From Luzula sylvatica (Eukaryota; Streptophyta; Magnoliopsida; Poales; Juncaceae), in NCBI GenBank assembly GCA_946800325.1, contig OX326956.1, positions 25,921,357 to 25,985,356 of the forward strand: a stretch of DNA of 64,000 nt, given 5' to 3'. The number at the start of each line of letters is the position of its first letter. Position 1 is the stretch's first letter. The position numbers and the translations under genes were made by a program. This document shows, in pieces, positions 24,600 to 36,871 of the stretch. The notes beneath the pieces are model-generated. The model had not been told where the DNA came from. It saw only the letters and a program-made list of their open reading frames with translations, and did no database searches.

Positions 24600-24997
24600 A
24601 TGGTGCAAACAAGAGCAGTAGGAAAGAAAAAGAGAGGCAAGCAAACCAGCAAAGAAATTGCCGATTGTACCCCTACAGACCCAAAACCTTCTTCAACTCA
24701 GGTTTCTGAATTGTTAACGTTTTGCCCGTATGCCCTGTGTAAAATCATAAATATATCTTCTAAATTGTGTTTTGTAATTTTAGCAGAACCAGCCGCGTTG
24801 CCAGCCGTGTCTGTTCTTGATTGGTCCTCTTATCAGGTACGAAAATATGACAACTTTTATCAACAAAGCCCTAATTTTGTGCTTATCAGAGCAATTAAAT
24901 TATAATTATTATTTCTCATATATATCAGGCATACTATAATGCGGCCGGGTCAAACACGACAGCACCTGGTTTCCACCCTCCTGTGTGGGGCCCACAG
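24600..24997 (+). pseudogene. captured fragment resembling the N-terminus of a G-box-binding bZIP factor
   Basis: Three exon-like blocks with proper GT/AG borders: 24600-24701 (starts with ATG; basic then Pro/Ser-rich), 24784-24836 (ends V-L-D-W-S-S-Y-Q) and 24929-24997 (A-Y-Y-N-A-A-G ... P-P-V-W-G-P-Q). Joined, D-W-S-x-x-Q-A-Y-Y followed by P-P-x-W-G-P-Q is the pattern of the proline-rich MFMR region at the start of plant GBF/bZIP16 proteins. The bZIP domain itself is absent. The similarity is short, so the assignment is moderate. It is probably host exons captured by the Helitron. The same fragment is at 48867-49264. Confidence 0.5.
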
Positions 24998-25566
24998 GTA
25001 ATTTGTTAGTTAATGTGAAATTGCACACATACCCCTACAAAAAATTTCGATTAGTTTAACTGTTAAATCTATTTTTTGCTGTTAATTTCAGTGAAATATA
25101 GTTAAGTCTATTTTTAGTTGATGATTTCATTATTAATTAGTAAATTGACCGATTCGAACAAATTTCTCGAACCAGGCACTTACATTCGCGTTCATGTGCA
25201 CCCAAAACACTCTGCACGGTATAATTAAAACCCCTCATTTTTTAGTTTTTAAGCCAAATTTGAATGAGTGGATTAACAGGTGTAATGAAATTGACTGGAA
25301 AAGTCGAATAATAGACAATCTTTTTTCTTTGAATTCTTTAGCGTTTACTTTTACACTAAGTGTAATGCTAAACCTGATCCAGAGGCTCCTTCGACGGGAT
25401 GATCGATAGACAACAGAGCCGGTGGCATGAGGGCGATGGATGAACAAAATGATCAAATTTTTCCCTTTCAAAACGGTTAGTTATTTTAATATTTTCATGT
25501 AAAAAGTGTAAATTATCAAATTCACCCCTTCAAAATTGAAATTTTTAATTTGTTTTGTATTTTGAA

Positions 25567-25676
25567 AGTTGAAGAAATATCCAGTAGATTGGAAGCAAAT
25601 CGAAGATGAAGAAAAAGTTGAAGAAAGATCCAGTAGATTGGAAGCAAATCGAAGATGAAGAAAAAGCGGAAGCGGT
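25567..25676 (+). repeat. two tandem units of about 53 bp
   Basis: Two consecutive near-identical units containing CCAGTAGATTGGAAGCAAAT followed by CGAAGATGAAGAAAAAG, inside the Helitron. They would encode V-D-W-K-Q-I-E-D-E-E-K but lie in no longer frame. The same pair is present at 49834-49943. Confidence 0.65.
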
Positions 25677-26019
25677 AAAATTAAATTCTAAGACATTCTA
25701 AGAATATTACGAAAATAAGTCGTGAAATTTTTATTTTTTAAATTTTAAACGTAATTAATAATTTTTTTTTTTTAATTTTCAGTCATGACTCAGTAATTTC
25801 ATCCTAAAAACAGCGATCTCTCAATCAAATAGTCAAGAAATATGGTTGCTACAGCTCGAAACATTATTGATTTCAAAATGACCCAGTAATTTCTTTTACA
25901 TTTTCATATTTGAAAAATATCCTGTTCTGAAGTATTTAATAATAATCAGAACATTACAGAGATAGAGAGATATTGGTTATACAAAAGAGAAAAGAAATGA
26001 TTATTGGTTAAATTTTCAG

Positions 26020-26213
26020 GCATTGCTTCAAGCACTAGGAGATTGAAAAGGCATAAATCGATTCGGTCACAGCACCTCTTGATGAAGCTGCAATTGAAGT
26101 TATACTGGTAAAATATATTTTGAAGTTAGTTAATTTAATTTTTCTTTTAGTTTTTGTTAATATCAACAATTAAACACTCAATGCAGGATTTATCAGGGCG
26201 GCCTCATTTCAAG
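26020..26213 (+). pseudogene. captured imidazoleglycerol-phosphate dehydratase fragment (histidine biosynthesis)
   Basis: Block 26020-26107 reads A-L-L-Q-A-L-G-D, stop, K-G-I-N-R-F-G and, after a small frameshift, TAPLDEAAIEVIL. After a GT...AG intron, block 26187-26213 continues DLSGRPHFK. Joined, this is the plant IGPD signature around R-F-G-x-x-T-A-P-L-D-E-A and D-L-S-G-R-P-H. One Arg codon is now TGA and the phase is broken, so it is dead. It lies in the Helitron in the element's forward direction and is repeated at 50287-50480. Confidence 0.82.
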
Positions 26214-26639
26214 GTTATATATGATATTTTCTCATTTCAGGGGTATTTCTGAAATTTTATAAAATTCAGGGATATATATGACTTGATTCTCATTTTCAGG
26301 GCTATTTTTGACATTTTCTCATTTTCGAAGGTATATATGATAGTTTAATAAATTTCAGGGATAGATATGGGTTTTCTCTCATTTCAGGGCTATATCTGAT
26401 ATTTTTTTTATTTAGAAAAATCTAATTTTCTCTCATTTTCAGAAATCTAAATTTTTAAAATTTAAATGATTTTTAAGTTTGTCTTTGTTTTAAGGAAGAA
26501 GTATAAGCATAGAGATTTCATTGGTTCTTCCTAAGGTAATAAAGAATACTCGAAATTAAACCTAAAAAATTACGAAATCAGAATCGAATCAAATTTTAGA
26601 TTTAAACAATTAGAACTTAATTAACATAAATTGAAATGA

Positions 26640-27545
26640 TAATAAGGAAGAAGTTTCTTACTTCCATAAACGCAAACGAAGAAAGAGAGCAGTTCATGAG
26701 CTGCAGAGGACCGACACTATCCGCACATACTCAGCACACTAAAGAGAAAAAAGAAGACCAGCAAAGGACCTGCTCAACAGTAAATGGGACCACAGAGAAC
26801 AACATATATGAGCATTTTTACCACACAGTAAATGGAACCGTGCATACTCGCAGATTTTACCACACAATCAAGCTAGCTGAAAACAATAAATGGGACCATA
26901 GAGAACAACATGAGCATTTCATCGAACACCTTGCAAGCACCTTTCCCGTTGCAAATCCATCATCAATTCCAGCACCAATAAGTGGCAAAACCATCTTACA
27001 ACAGTAATCAGCAACATAAAATCGCAAACGGGTCAGAGAAGGCATATATGAGCATTTCATCGAACACTTTGCAAGCACCCTTCCCAATTCGAAATGAGAC
27101 GCGGGCCCCACTGACAATGCGATGAACCTAACCAAAAAAAGGTAATCCAAAATCATTAAAGAGTAACAGTCAATTAAATTAACCATTAAAAATAACCTGA
27201 AATCACCCGATAGCAACATCGATACTGGAAAAATTGAGGAAATCGAGTAGATCAAACGAATGCTCGCCTAATCACATCATATGGGACTTACACAGAAAAA
27301 ATACAGAGAGTAGTTTCAGTATCGGCAGAAACCACCAAGCGAAACCATGCCGAAAAGAAGCAAATCATAAATCTCGCGAAACCCTAGATTTGCAGCAGTG
27401 AACAAAGCAAAACTGCCGAAACTACAAAATCCATGTACGCTCGAACCGTGCAAGGATTAAGCAATCGACGGCGCGACCCAACACAGAGAACCGAAACCCT
27501 AGAAATCGCCCCCTCTTTCACCACCGCAAGAAACTCTGGAGTGGG
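26640..27545. other. captured leader-like sequence in Helitron
   Basis: A less AT-rich stretch. Near 27370-27540 the minus strand has CTAGGGTTTCG words, typical of 5' untranslated regions of plant housekeeping genes. Two related phrases around CATTTCATCGAACAC and TTGCAAGCACC (26917 and 27055) show an internal duplication of about 140 bp. I do not recognise a protein. The copy is 50907-51812. Confidence 0.4.
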
Positions 27546-27944
27546 CGAAATAAAATGAAGAGAGAGAACAATCAGAGCCTTTTATATGCGTGATTCGACA
27601 TACACTTGGTCCATGATGGACCATGTATGAAATTAGCTTTGCTGTACGGAAAACAGGTGCATTTAGCAAATGAACGGTCGTGATGAAACATTAAAATTTA
27701 CTGCTAAATCAGACGGTTGAAAAAACATGGGTGACGTGGCACACTGTAAATATAGGAATTTACTTAGAAATAGTAATAAGTATATAATTTGTAAATAGAA
27801 CCTTATATTATTTATAATTGCAAAAAAACACTCAAAATGTTGATGATTGGAAATTGGGACTTTTTCAAGTAATAAATGATTTTTTGCGAATACTTGCTCA
27901 AGTTCTTAATGTAATAAACGAATATTTGCGAAAAATAACTTAGA

Positions 27945-30900
27945 AATATTTAAGTCATGGAAATGCCTTCCATATTCACAACCACTATGTTCGGTTCTAC
28001 GTCTCACATGGGTTAAGGCCAAAGCTGACATGGGTTATTGTAGCTATCGACGGGGTGGCAAGCGTTAAATAGGGACTGGTAAGGGTTAAGGCCAAAGCCG
28101 ACTTATTAGTAGTTTATTTGAACGATACGTTGAGTATGGTTGTGACTTAACCGTTCAAGCCAATGAGGGTTATGGTCAAAGCCGACTTGATTGGAAGTTC
28201 GGGGCATAGATAGGATGCACACATGGAAATGGGATTGTATATGATACGATCCATCACCGAAATCCTATAAAAGGTTCAAGAGTCGCATATGATGCGATTG
28301 GATATAATCCTACCTAAATAGCGAGATCCCACTAGTCTGCCAAAGCAACTTATGGGAGGATCGTGATATATGGGTCTTGAGTGTTATGGATTTGGAGTCC
28401 CGTATCGGTATGAGGGTTATCGATTCGATAAAATAACACTATCATATAATCATCATATAAGCATATAGATTAAGTACGCACGGTTAGGAGCTTAATCTTC
28501 ATCATCCGTTTAGAATTATGTTTTCTAGCAACACCAAATATATCTATGAGATCGATATAATAGATAGCTTTTGGGCTGGAATTACCGTAATTAACCTTGA
28601 TAGTCGAAGAATAGTTCTTAGACTTAAAGGAACGTGTTGGACACGGAAATGGTAGATTCTGGGCTCGAGGCTTTGGCTTTAGAGAAAACCAGGTTCGATA
28701 CACTTTAAGAAGGAATCGAACAATATTACGTGCCTTGTGGTGGCATGTATAGACGCAAATTTCTCAAAATTGTTTTGAGAATTCGAGTGTATATGAAAGA
28801 AAAACGCAAAGCTCAAGAAATAGTTTCAAGAGCTAGAGTGCGTTGAATGGTTCAATACGGCTCAAAGAGTAGGTTAATTTTGAGATGCCTTATGGGTCTT
28901 TGATTAACACTCGTGTGTTGATGGTACGAGATTTGATCTTCGTGACCGAATATCATATGCATTCGATAGATAAGTCGATCCCGGAATTGCATGAGATGTG
29001 ATGTAAATTTGAATAGGAGATGCTTGGAGCATCCGAGGAATCCAGAGCATTGAGATGCGTGGATGTCCTTGTAATTCAAATGCGGGATCGAAAGAAATAA
29101 ATGTCTAAGGGTATTTTGGGAAATTGTTTTCCAAACAGAAATTTCGGACAAAGAGTTGTCCAAACTAATGACTCAAAGAACGGTGAAATCCTAGGAGGAT
29201 TAAACCTAGAAGTTGATTGCTTCTTTTGGCATTGCCGTCTTAGCCATATGAATGAGATACGCGTATCTAGATTCCATATGATGAATTGCTTGAATCATTC
29301 GAATTAGATTCGATTGATTGATGCGATACTTATTTATTAGGCAATATGACAAAGGGCATCATTCTCCAAAGGTTGGAGAAAGATCCAACAAATTATTGGA
29401 AATTACATTTAGATGTAAATGTTCCGATAAATTCCGAGGCAAGAGGAGGCTATCGGTATTTTGTTATGTTTACGGACGGTTAAAGTAGATACGGTAATAT
29501 ATGTTTAATGCGTGTCGAAACGGAGACTTTTGAAAGGTTCAAAGAGTTTCAAAACAAAATACAAAATCGACTAAGCACGAAAATCAAAGCCCTTTCGATG
29601 GGATCGAGAAGGCGAGTATTTGAGTTACGCACTTCGATAGGATCGAAGAGGAGATATTTGAGTTATGAGTATTGATGATCATTTATGATTGTGGAATCTT
29701 TTCATGATTACCTTTATTCGGAACATTGAGATGTGTCCGAAAAGAGGAAATGAACGCATGTTGGACATGGTTCGATAAATGATAAGTCACACGGATTTCC
29801 CAAAAATGTTTTGGGGATACGCCCTTGAGACAGCGGCACTAATGAATGGTTACATATGAGATATGAACCATAAACCTTCTAATCGGTACAAAAGACGCCA
29901 TATGAGATATGATCGGAATGGTTCCGAAGTTGTCATTTGTACATATTTGAGGATGTGAGTATATTTCGAAATTTGTTTCGGTTAAACTCAATCCAAAATC
30001 TGAAATTATTCGTTTATCATATATCCTTAAGGAAACTAAATGGCATTAGTTCTAACATCCCGACGAGAATGAGATTTTCATGGCTCGAAGAGATGCCGTC
30101 TTAGAGGAGGACTGGATGCGCACAAGTTTGGAACTTGATGTTGCTTATCTCTATGCGGGCTAGTGGGAGTAGAATAAATCTCGAAAGAGTTCGAGATCTG
30201 GAAAATGAACATTGTACCGATGAAAGTTGACACGACTTTATCAGGAGTTGATGAATACGAGTCGAACACACAAAGGAATTTTTCGTAGATCAAGTAGGCT
30301 ATATCATAAGTCGGTAAATACGGATTTATTCTTGCTAATGATGATAGATCGAAATCATATGATGATTCGATATCCTACAAGGATGCTATGAAAAGTAACG
30401 GTTCAACATGGCAAGGTGTCATAAAATCTGAGATTCGATCCGTGTAAATTATCAAGTTTATAACTTGATTTCATTACTTTCAGGGTCAGACCCGTGAAAT
30501 GTGAATGGGTTTTCAAGGTGAAGAACCTACATGGATAGGAATTAGCATATATGCAAAGTGAGGCTCGTAGCGAAGAGTTTCAAGTAATTCGTAGTTGGAC
30601 TATGAAGAAACGTTTTCGCATGTTGCCATGCTTTCACATTCTCAAAATTCTGCTTTCCATTGTCGCGTATTATGACTATGTGATGTGGTAAAATGGATGT
30701 CAAAACCGAATTTCTTAACACAAATTTCATGAAAGGATGTGTACTTGACACAACCTTACAGTTTTGTCGATTCATAAGAATCGGGGATAGGATATGCACG
30801 CTTTAACGATCCATATGATGGATTAGAAAAAACTTCTCGGAATTGGAAAATTCGTTTTGACGAAATTATAAACTGTTATAAAATTGTCGGAATGAATGGA

Positions 30901-33900
30901 AACTTTGTGTATACATGAAGGTTAGTGGGAGCCACGTCATATTTCTTGTAACGACAAAGGATTTAGACGAGACCGCTTATGAATTAAGCGTGAAGATCTA
31001 TATGATAGATCTGAGAAGTTCCTCGTTCTATATTATCACACATATATCGACATATTGTGGAAAATGGTTTTCAACATATAACTCCTTGGAGGAGTTAAAT
31101 CGAAATGTCGAATGACAGAAATTTTCTACGGCTCGATGTGAGACATCAAATAGGGCGAAAAAAATAATAATATGATGCTTTACATTTGATGTGAGGATCT
31201 ATTATATCTGTCATGATATGTATGTGACTATACGTCGTACACATAGAGCGTCTAATTCATCGTCAATAAAATCCAAGGGAATCACACGAGTTTGAATGTA
31301 ATGCGATTATATGAGACTAACTCTTGTGAATGTATAATGGTTATACATATATATACATAATGGTTATGTATATTTAAACCATCGGGATTTGTATTGATAG
31401 CGGTGAAGTTTATCCTTGAATACTTTGCGAAAGAATTCAGGATTTTGTTTTATCTATAATGGTGTGGAGGACGTGTTAGTTATAAAGAGTTATAACAACA
31501 ACAGTTTCCAAATATGGCACGTCCAAATATGTAGCACGACTTTCGATCACAAAGTGTGTACATGTTTTGCTTAAACGAAAACACGGTCATGTGGAAAGGT
31601 TCCACATGACCAATAGTTTATGGTTCTATTTACGAAGGCGAGTATATTGTGGTTATTAATCGCAAAAGGAAGCGGTATGGATCAAGGAAACATGACCAAA
31701 CTCGAGTAGTCACGAGTTATCGGAGTTATGGTTGTGTATTGCGTGATACGCAATAGTACAAGCCAAAAATGCCGAGGTCAAAACCACTTCTAGCCAATAC
31801 TCTGAAAATTTCATTTGATCCATAAAATTTTATGAAAAGATGTGATCGTAGGTATTGGAAATGTTCCAAACCTGATGAAGATTAACACTAGCGGGAACGT
31901 GCGGACCCGTTTACAAAACCGCTCTCTCTAGTCGCGCGTGACTGTCATGCGATGACTATGGGTATGAGATACCTAGAGGAGGAAGAAGAGAGTAGAGTTT
32001 AGTTATCTAATACGATAGTCCTCGCAGGTTGTGGGTATGGAGATACCCATAGGTAAACGTTGCATCACCCAAATACTTAATCCATATGAATGCATCCCTT
32101 TTAAAAATTTTGTTTACTTAAATTTTTATGCATTCACCTTATATGACAACTGTGTGCGGGTTGTGTAATTTGATTACACGAACCCTGATTTGAGCTTGTA
32201 TAGACGTCAGCATAATTGAGGATTATGTGCTGCAAAACCGTCACACCTAAAATTTCATTTCTAAACATCCCTAGTCGCGGGTCAGTTTGCTTAAGAGATA
32301 AGTATTTCTATTACAAGGGAATAGACTGAACGCGTACACTAGTACGTTAGCCGAGGAGATGATTGTGTTTTGCTAATCACAGGACAAAGGTGTTTGTCGA
32401 ATCGGGAACGTAGATATATGCTAGGTGACATATATTGGATATGACCGAAGCCGCGAGACCATGACATGGTTTAGTCATTATGGATGGACTCGCGACGAGT
32501 AGGGTATTATATTCTTCATACTTGAGGGGACCATCGATTGCGTTACGTGCGTAACACAACACTTTGATATGACCTTACGCTCACCGTAACAGGGAGCCAA
32601 AACGGTCATCATTGGGTATTGTCCGAAACACGGAATTCAATATGAGTCTCCAAGATAGGAATTGTTTATTTCGAAAGGAAGAGATATCTCTTAGGCCACT
32701 CGATGAATTGATTAACGAAAACCGTGCCACGGTCAATGATATTAATGGTTAATATCGAATGAAATTGTTAAATCAGTTCGGAATCGAGGAATAAGTATAG
32801 TTAATCAAATTATAAGGATGACTACCACCATGCCTTATGATTAACGGATATCGCTAACAAGAGAACTAATAACCGCTATTCGAGATAGGCACAATGATCA
32901 CAATCATTTTTCGTGTTAACATGGGTAGCCATGATGGAGTGACTAGATCCCGCTCATGGGATTGTAGTGCTTTGGAAACAGCCTACTGCCATCGTTAACC
33001 GAACCTACAAGGTCACATAACGAGTCGTACTAAGTCGGGCTTGATTATAAAATTGGCACATAAGATGTGTATGGCTTGGTATTTTAATACGCGAGCTATA
33101 TTCTCTAAAATCGTGCATATTGGATATGCATGAGTACCTTTTAGGTAGATCTGAAATTGAGTGGGAGACTGAAAGAAATACAGTTTCGGATCAACCGTAA
33201 AAGTATACACAAGGATAAACGAACGTACGCATCCGTAGGCATAAGAAACAGTTTGATAAAACTGGCATATCCAATTTGAATGCTTCAAATTCGGTTAGAT
33301 AGATAATAAGATTAACTATAACTTTCATATAGAAATATTTTTCATTTGAGCGAAGTATCAGTGTCGTTTTAATGGAATACCGAAAGGGTGCGACTGTTTG
33401 ACATACAGTTAGTAAAACGTCCGTAACTTTCCCATCCGAACTCCAATTGGGCCAGATCCAATTGGGTTGGAAATATAATAAGATTATCTACAACTTTCGT
33501 GAATGTTCAAAGTCGGTTGGGACGATTTAATATTTTCGTATCAACAGAATACTCAAAGGGTGTCTGCAGTTTTCTGTGTGAAAAGGTGTATATTGGATAT
33601 ACATGCCTTTTGGCCCATCTTTATCCTATATGATATAAATACGATGTTTCTCTCTCTCTCTCTCCAGACCAGATCATTCAGATCAATCTATGGTATTATT
33701 CAGAATAATCCAGAAATATAAAGATACATCTTTCATGAGAGTGAAAGAGTGTGAAGAAAGACAACCGAAGAGTGAGAATTGATCTAATCAAGCAAGTTCG
33801 CCGGTGCTTCGTCTAGACAGTTGCATCCGCGACCGACGAACTCCGACTCACGGTGGATACAAGTAGTGGAGCGACACTTGTGGCTCTCCGATTGTGATCA

Positions 33901-34206
33901 AACCGAAGGAGCAAAACTGTTGGCTGTGGAAGAGTGTGGACGTGGGACGCACGAAAGACAATCGGAGGCGTGTCAAGACGGTGGGAGACGTGTGGTATGG
34001 GACGCACGGGCAAGTCACCAGCGTGACACCGGAGAAGGAAAGGATGCGAGCGATCAACCCGTCGTGCGTGATCAATTTCACGCTGGTAATCGTCAATCCT
34101 TCTATTGCATCGTACCCTCGAAGTCATGGCGTGATCTTGGATTTTGGGAACCGGTCCGGACCTTCAAATCCGCTGCGCGGGCCCGGGGACGGGTGAATTC
34201 CCAACA
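27945..34206 (+). mobile_element. copia element copy 2, internal region and 3' LTR only
   Basis: Reverse-complement twin of 10742-17003 with only occasional substitutions. It lacks the 5' LTR, primer site and leader; those sit, still in the minus orientation, at 41833-43077. The two pieces are one element cut by the inversion. Domain remnants are the same as in copy 1: GAG-pre-integrase 29101-29307, integrase about 29748-29849, reverse transcriptase about 30494-30530 and 30946-31035. The 3' LTR is 33170-34206, preceded by the purine tract 33159-33169. Confidence 0.92.
33170..34206 (+). repeat. copia 3' LTR, MATE2 copy
   Basis: 1037 bp, TGAAAGAAATACAG to CCAACA, the mirror of 10742-11778. It is followed by TTTCTTTCGTCAACATATTTT, which contains the expected target duplication, and then by the inverted MATE2 intron 1 start. 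Confidence 0.9.
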
Positions 34207-34220
34207 TTTCTTTCGTCAAC

Positions 34221-34232
34221 ATATTTTGTTAT
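34221..34232. other. empty target site of the CACTA element
   Basis: The minus strand reads ATAACAAAATATGTTG without interruption. In the MATE1 copy the same bases are ATAACAAA, the 7920-bp element, then AAAATATGTTG. Only one AAA is present here, as expected of a site never occupied. Confidence 0.92.
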
Positions 34233-34621
34233 GTCATTTGATATGTAATTTATCATAATGCTCGTTTTAATATAGGAATTTTTTTTTGTTATTTATAATA
34301 CTGAACCGTATATGTATCTGCTTAATATCTGAATCGTATCCTGATTCGGATAGTTTCGTATCTTGATTCGTATCCGAAAAATAACATGAATACGGATCTG
34401 ATGTGGCCACTATCCGAACCGTATCCAAACCGTTTACACCTCTAAAGGTGAGGAACAAAATAAGCTGACACGAACGGATTAAGTGCAAAATAGTTACTCT
34501 CTTATTACATTATTCAACGTATATCCAGAGTACTCGATATATATATATAGAGAGAGAGGCTTCCTAAGTTGAAACATCTGTAATGCATGATAGTAAACAT
34601 TTGAAGCAAAGTAAATCCTAC

Positions 34622-34882
34622 CAGTATACTCATGGCGAATCGATAAATAACAGTCAAAGAGAGAGCATATGCGGCGAGCTCAAGAGAACCGATGTGGCCC
34701 ACAAACGCCTGTGTGATGATCAGAAGTCCCATGTTTGCAAATCGGGTTATGATGGCCGGACTTGCCACAACCCACATTTTCTTCGACTCTGTCCATATCC
34801 TCTTTGATAAACTATTTTCTTCCTCTTCAGGAATAAGGGGAGATAAAAGCCTTGAATTGGACTTTTCACATTCCTCTGCCAT
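34622..34882 (-). pseudogene. MATE2 exon 1, inverted and detached
   Basis: Same 87 codons as MATE1 exon 1 (acidic N-terminus, TM1, [20 protein letters not shown]) with at least one substitution, Ser for Pro after I-W-T-E. It ends at the same GT donor. Its remaining exons (44805-52890) are on the opposite strand about 10 kb away, so it cannot be spliced to them. Its 5' flank (34883-36871) came with it, so any promoter activity would transcribe leftwards into the copia copy. Confidence 0.88.
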
Positions 34883-36871
34883 CTCTCTCTCTTTCTCTCT
34901 CTGTGGATAGTGATCAAGACAAAAAGCTGTACCAAAGAAAGATAGATACCCCCAATTTAAAAGCCATGTCAACATACTATTAGTGAATATTTTATTTCTA
35001 TAGATCTGATCCGTATAGGTAATACGCCTGCTGGTAGGTTTGTAAATGGTTCGGACCGAATCGTATCCGAAAAATATCGAAATCCGGATCTGAGTATTTT
35101 TGTTCCGATTCTATATTGGGTTTTGGTACTGGATCTGGATGCGAGTATTTTTCGGATCCGATAGGCAGCTCCGTATTCGGTATCCGCATCTGAATATGGA
35201 TCTAGACTAATTATTTCTAACAAATTTATAGTCTCAATCACGTTTAATTATAATAATTGAGATTGTTTATTTCTCAAATTATGTTTATATGTACTTAAAA
35301 TATATTATATATGTTATGATATATTGTTATTCGTTCTAATATTTGGGAAAGATCCGTATCATATTTAATAATATCCACACCGTATCTATATCTGTTCAAT
35401 ATCCCAGCCGTTCGGTTCCGAATTGAGTCATATCCGACAAAAAATATGGATCCGGATTTGCATAAATGACCGAAAACCAATTAGTAACTAACCTAGAGTT
35501 AGACCGAGTGGAATTCAAATGATAACATGTGATATTTACATAAGCCAATAATTTCTGTCAGCCAGTACCATTTGCATCTCCTATAACATGTGTACATGAA
35601 ATGCATGTTCTATCCATCAATCACATGTTAGTCACGTATTACTTAGTGTATGACAATTTTTTAATATTTTAATTATTAGGCATCTGATTATAGTTTTATT
35701 TCAATGAATTTTCCTGATAATGTTTTTAATGAGACAACTTATGATGCGTATGAAACATAATACTATTGTATTTTTTTCTTCACTAGAATATTTGTCCTAT
35801 TAAATTTTAGCTAGGGTATGCATTCCTAGGTTAAAAGGAGGAAAAGATTTCAGTGTTCAAGTAACTTAAAATCAAATTCCTCAAAGTCCAGGAGTTACAG
35901 AGTAAATGATGGTTTCAGGATTTTAATATTCTGGAAAATTAAAAAGTTATATTGATGTAATTAGTTAATATAAGTGTGAAATAGAGGTATTTAGAGTAGT
36001 GTTTTATAAACTTTAGGGCAAATATTTCTAGCTTGTATTAACTTATTCAATATAAATGAAATATAATAGAAGTAGCGCACAAGAACTTACTCTATTTCTC
36101 TTCAATTTTTTCTTTTTTTTATCTAGTAGAGTTTTGACCAGACACATGTATATGATATACACATCAAAGAAAAACTCTATACTACACATTCACTTCTTTT
36201 GCAACACTTTTAAGGAAGTTGTTTCTTCAGACATACATAATAATGACATTCAAAGGGGAGACTAAGTACCCATTGCACCATATTTCCACCCCCTAGGTAT
36301 TTACAGACAAAGTATTTAACGAGGTAATTTTTTTATGCATACAAAATCAACGAGACATTTTTTTATGCGTACAAAATTAAATACATTCAACGAGCGGTAT
36401 TATAAATATGAATGTATTTATTATGTTTATTTTGTATGAAATAATTGTATGTAACATACATAATAATTGTATGTTTATGTGTGTGTGCGTATAATGCATA
36501 CTTCATGACATGACTCATATGTGTGTTTGTGTCAAATGTATACTCCATGTCATGACACATATGTGTACATGTGTATATGTTTGTAGATGAATATTGTATA
36601 CTATGTAAATCTCACTTGTAGTGATGCTAAAGATACAAATTCAAGAAATAAAATCTGCATAATTTCCTCCTCATTTCCATAGTGTTGCTTCTAATTTTAT
36701 TTCTAATTTTTATAATTTCACAACAACAATTATATTTCTTCATTTGTTTATGTCGTAATACAGTAATACAATAAATATGGGAGAGAAGAATAAAACAATA
36801 TAATGAACTAAAAGAAAATAATTAAATAAGAAAAAATTTTAAAAGTTTGATTGTGAAATGTAAATAGTTTC
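34883..36871 (-). other. inverted 5' flank of MATE2
   Basis: Mirror of 154-2142 with few differences. It includes the relic exon 7 at 35458-35580 and the GGATACG repeat at 35017-35460. No other gene. Confidence 0.7.

Larger units (their letters stand above)
23626..27939 (+). mobile_element. Helitron in intron 8 of MATE1, 3' end lost at inversion breakpoint
   Basis: Starts TCCTACTATAATATTTTAC right after an A, 43 bp into intron 8. It is the same element as the complete copy at 47893-52718. Its last 779 bp, including the terminal hairpin and CTAG, are missing here because the sequence breaks at 27939 into the inverted copia copy. It carries gene fragments (24600-24997 and 26020-26213) and no replicase/helicase gene. 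Confidence 0.72.

Noticed and set aside
24095..24600. Promoter and 5' leader of an active gene upstream of the ATG at 24600
   Set aside because: The leader looks genuine, but the downstream frame covers only an N-terminal fragment inside a Helitron, so it is more likely captured.
26636..27255. Opposed open frames (plus 26636-27007, minus 26857-27255) as genes
   Set aside because: They overlap antiparallel, lack any known motif, and the plus frame is changed by one base in the second copy (frame differs at 51117).
10721..34227. Long inverted repeat as an organelle-type inverted repeat or a viral genome
   Set aside because: Arms consist of a degenerate copia element and gene flank with target duplications, and there are no organelle genes. 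It is explained by duplication plus inversion.
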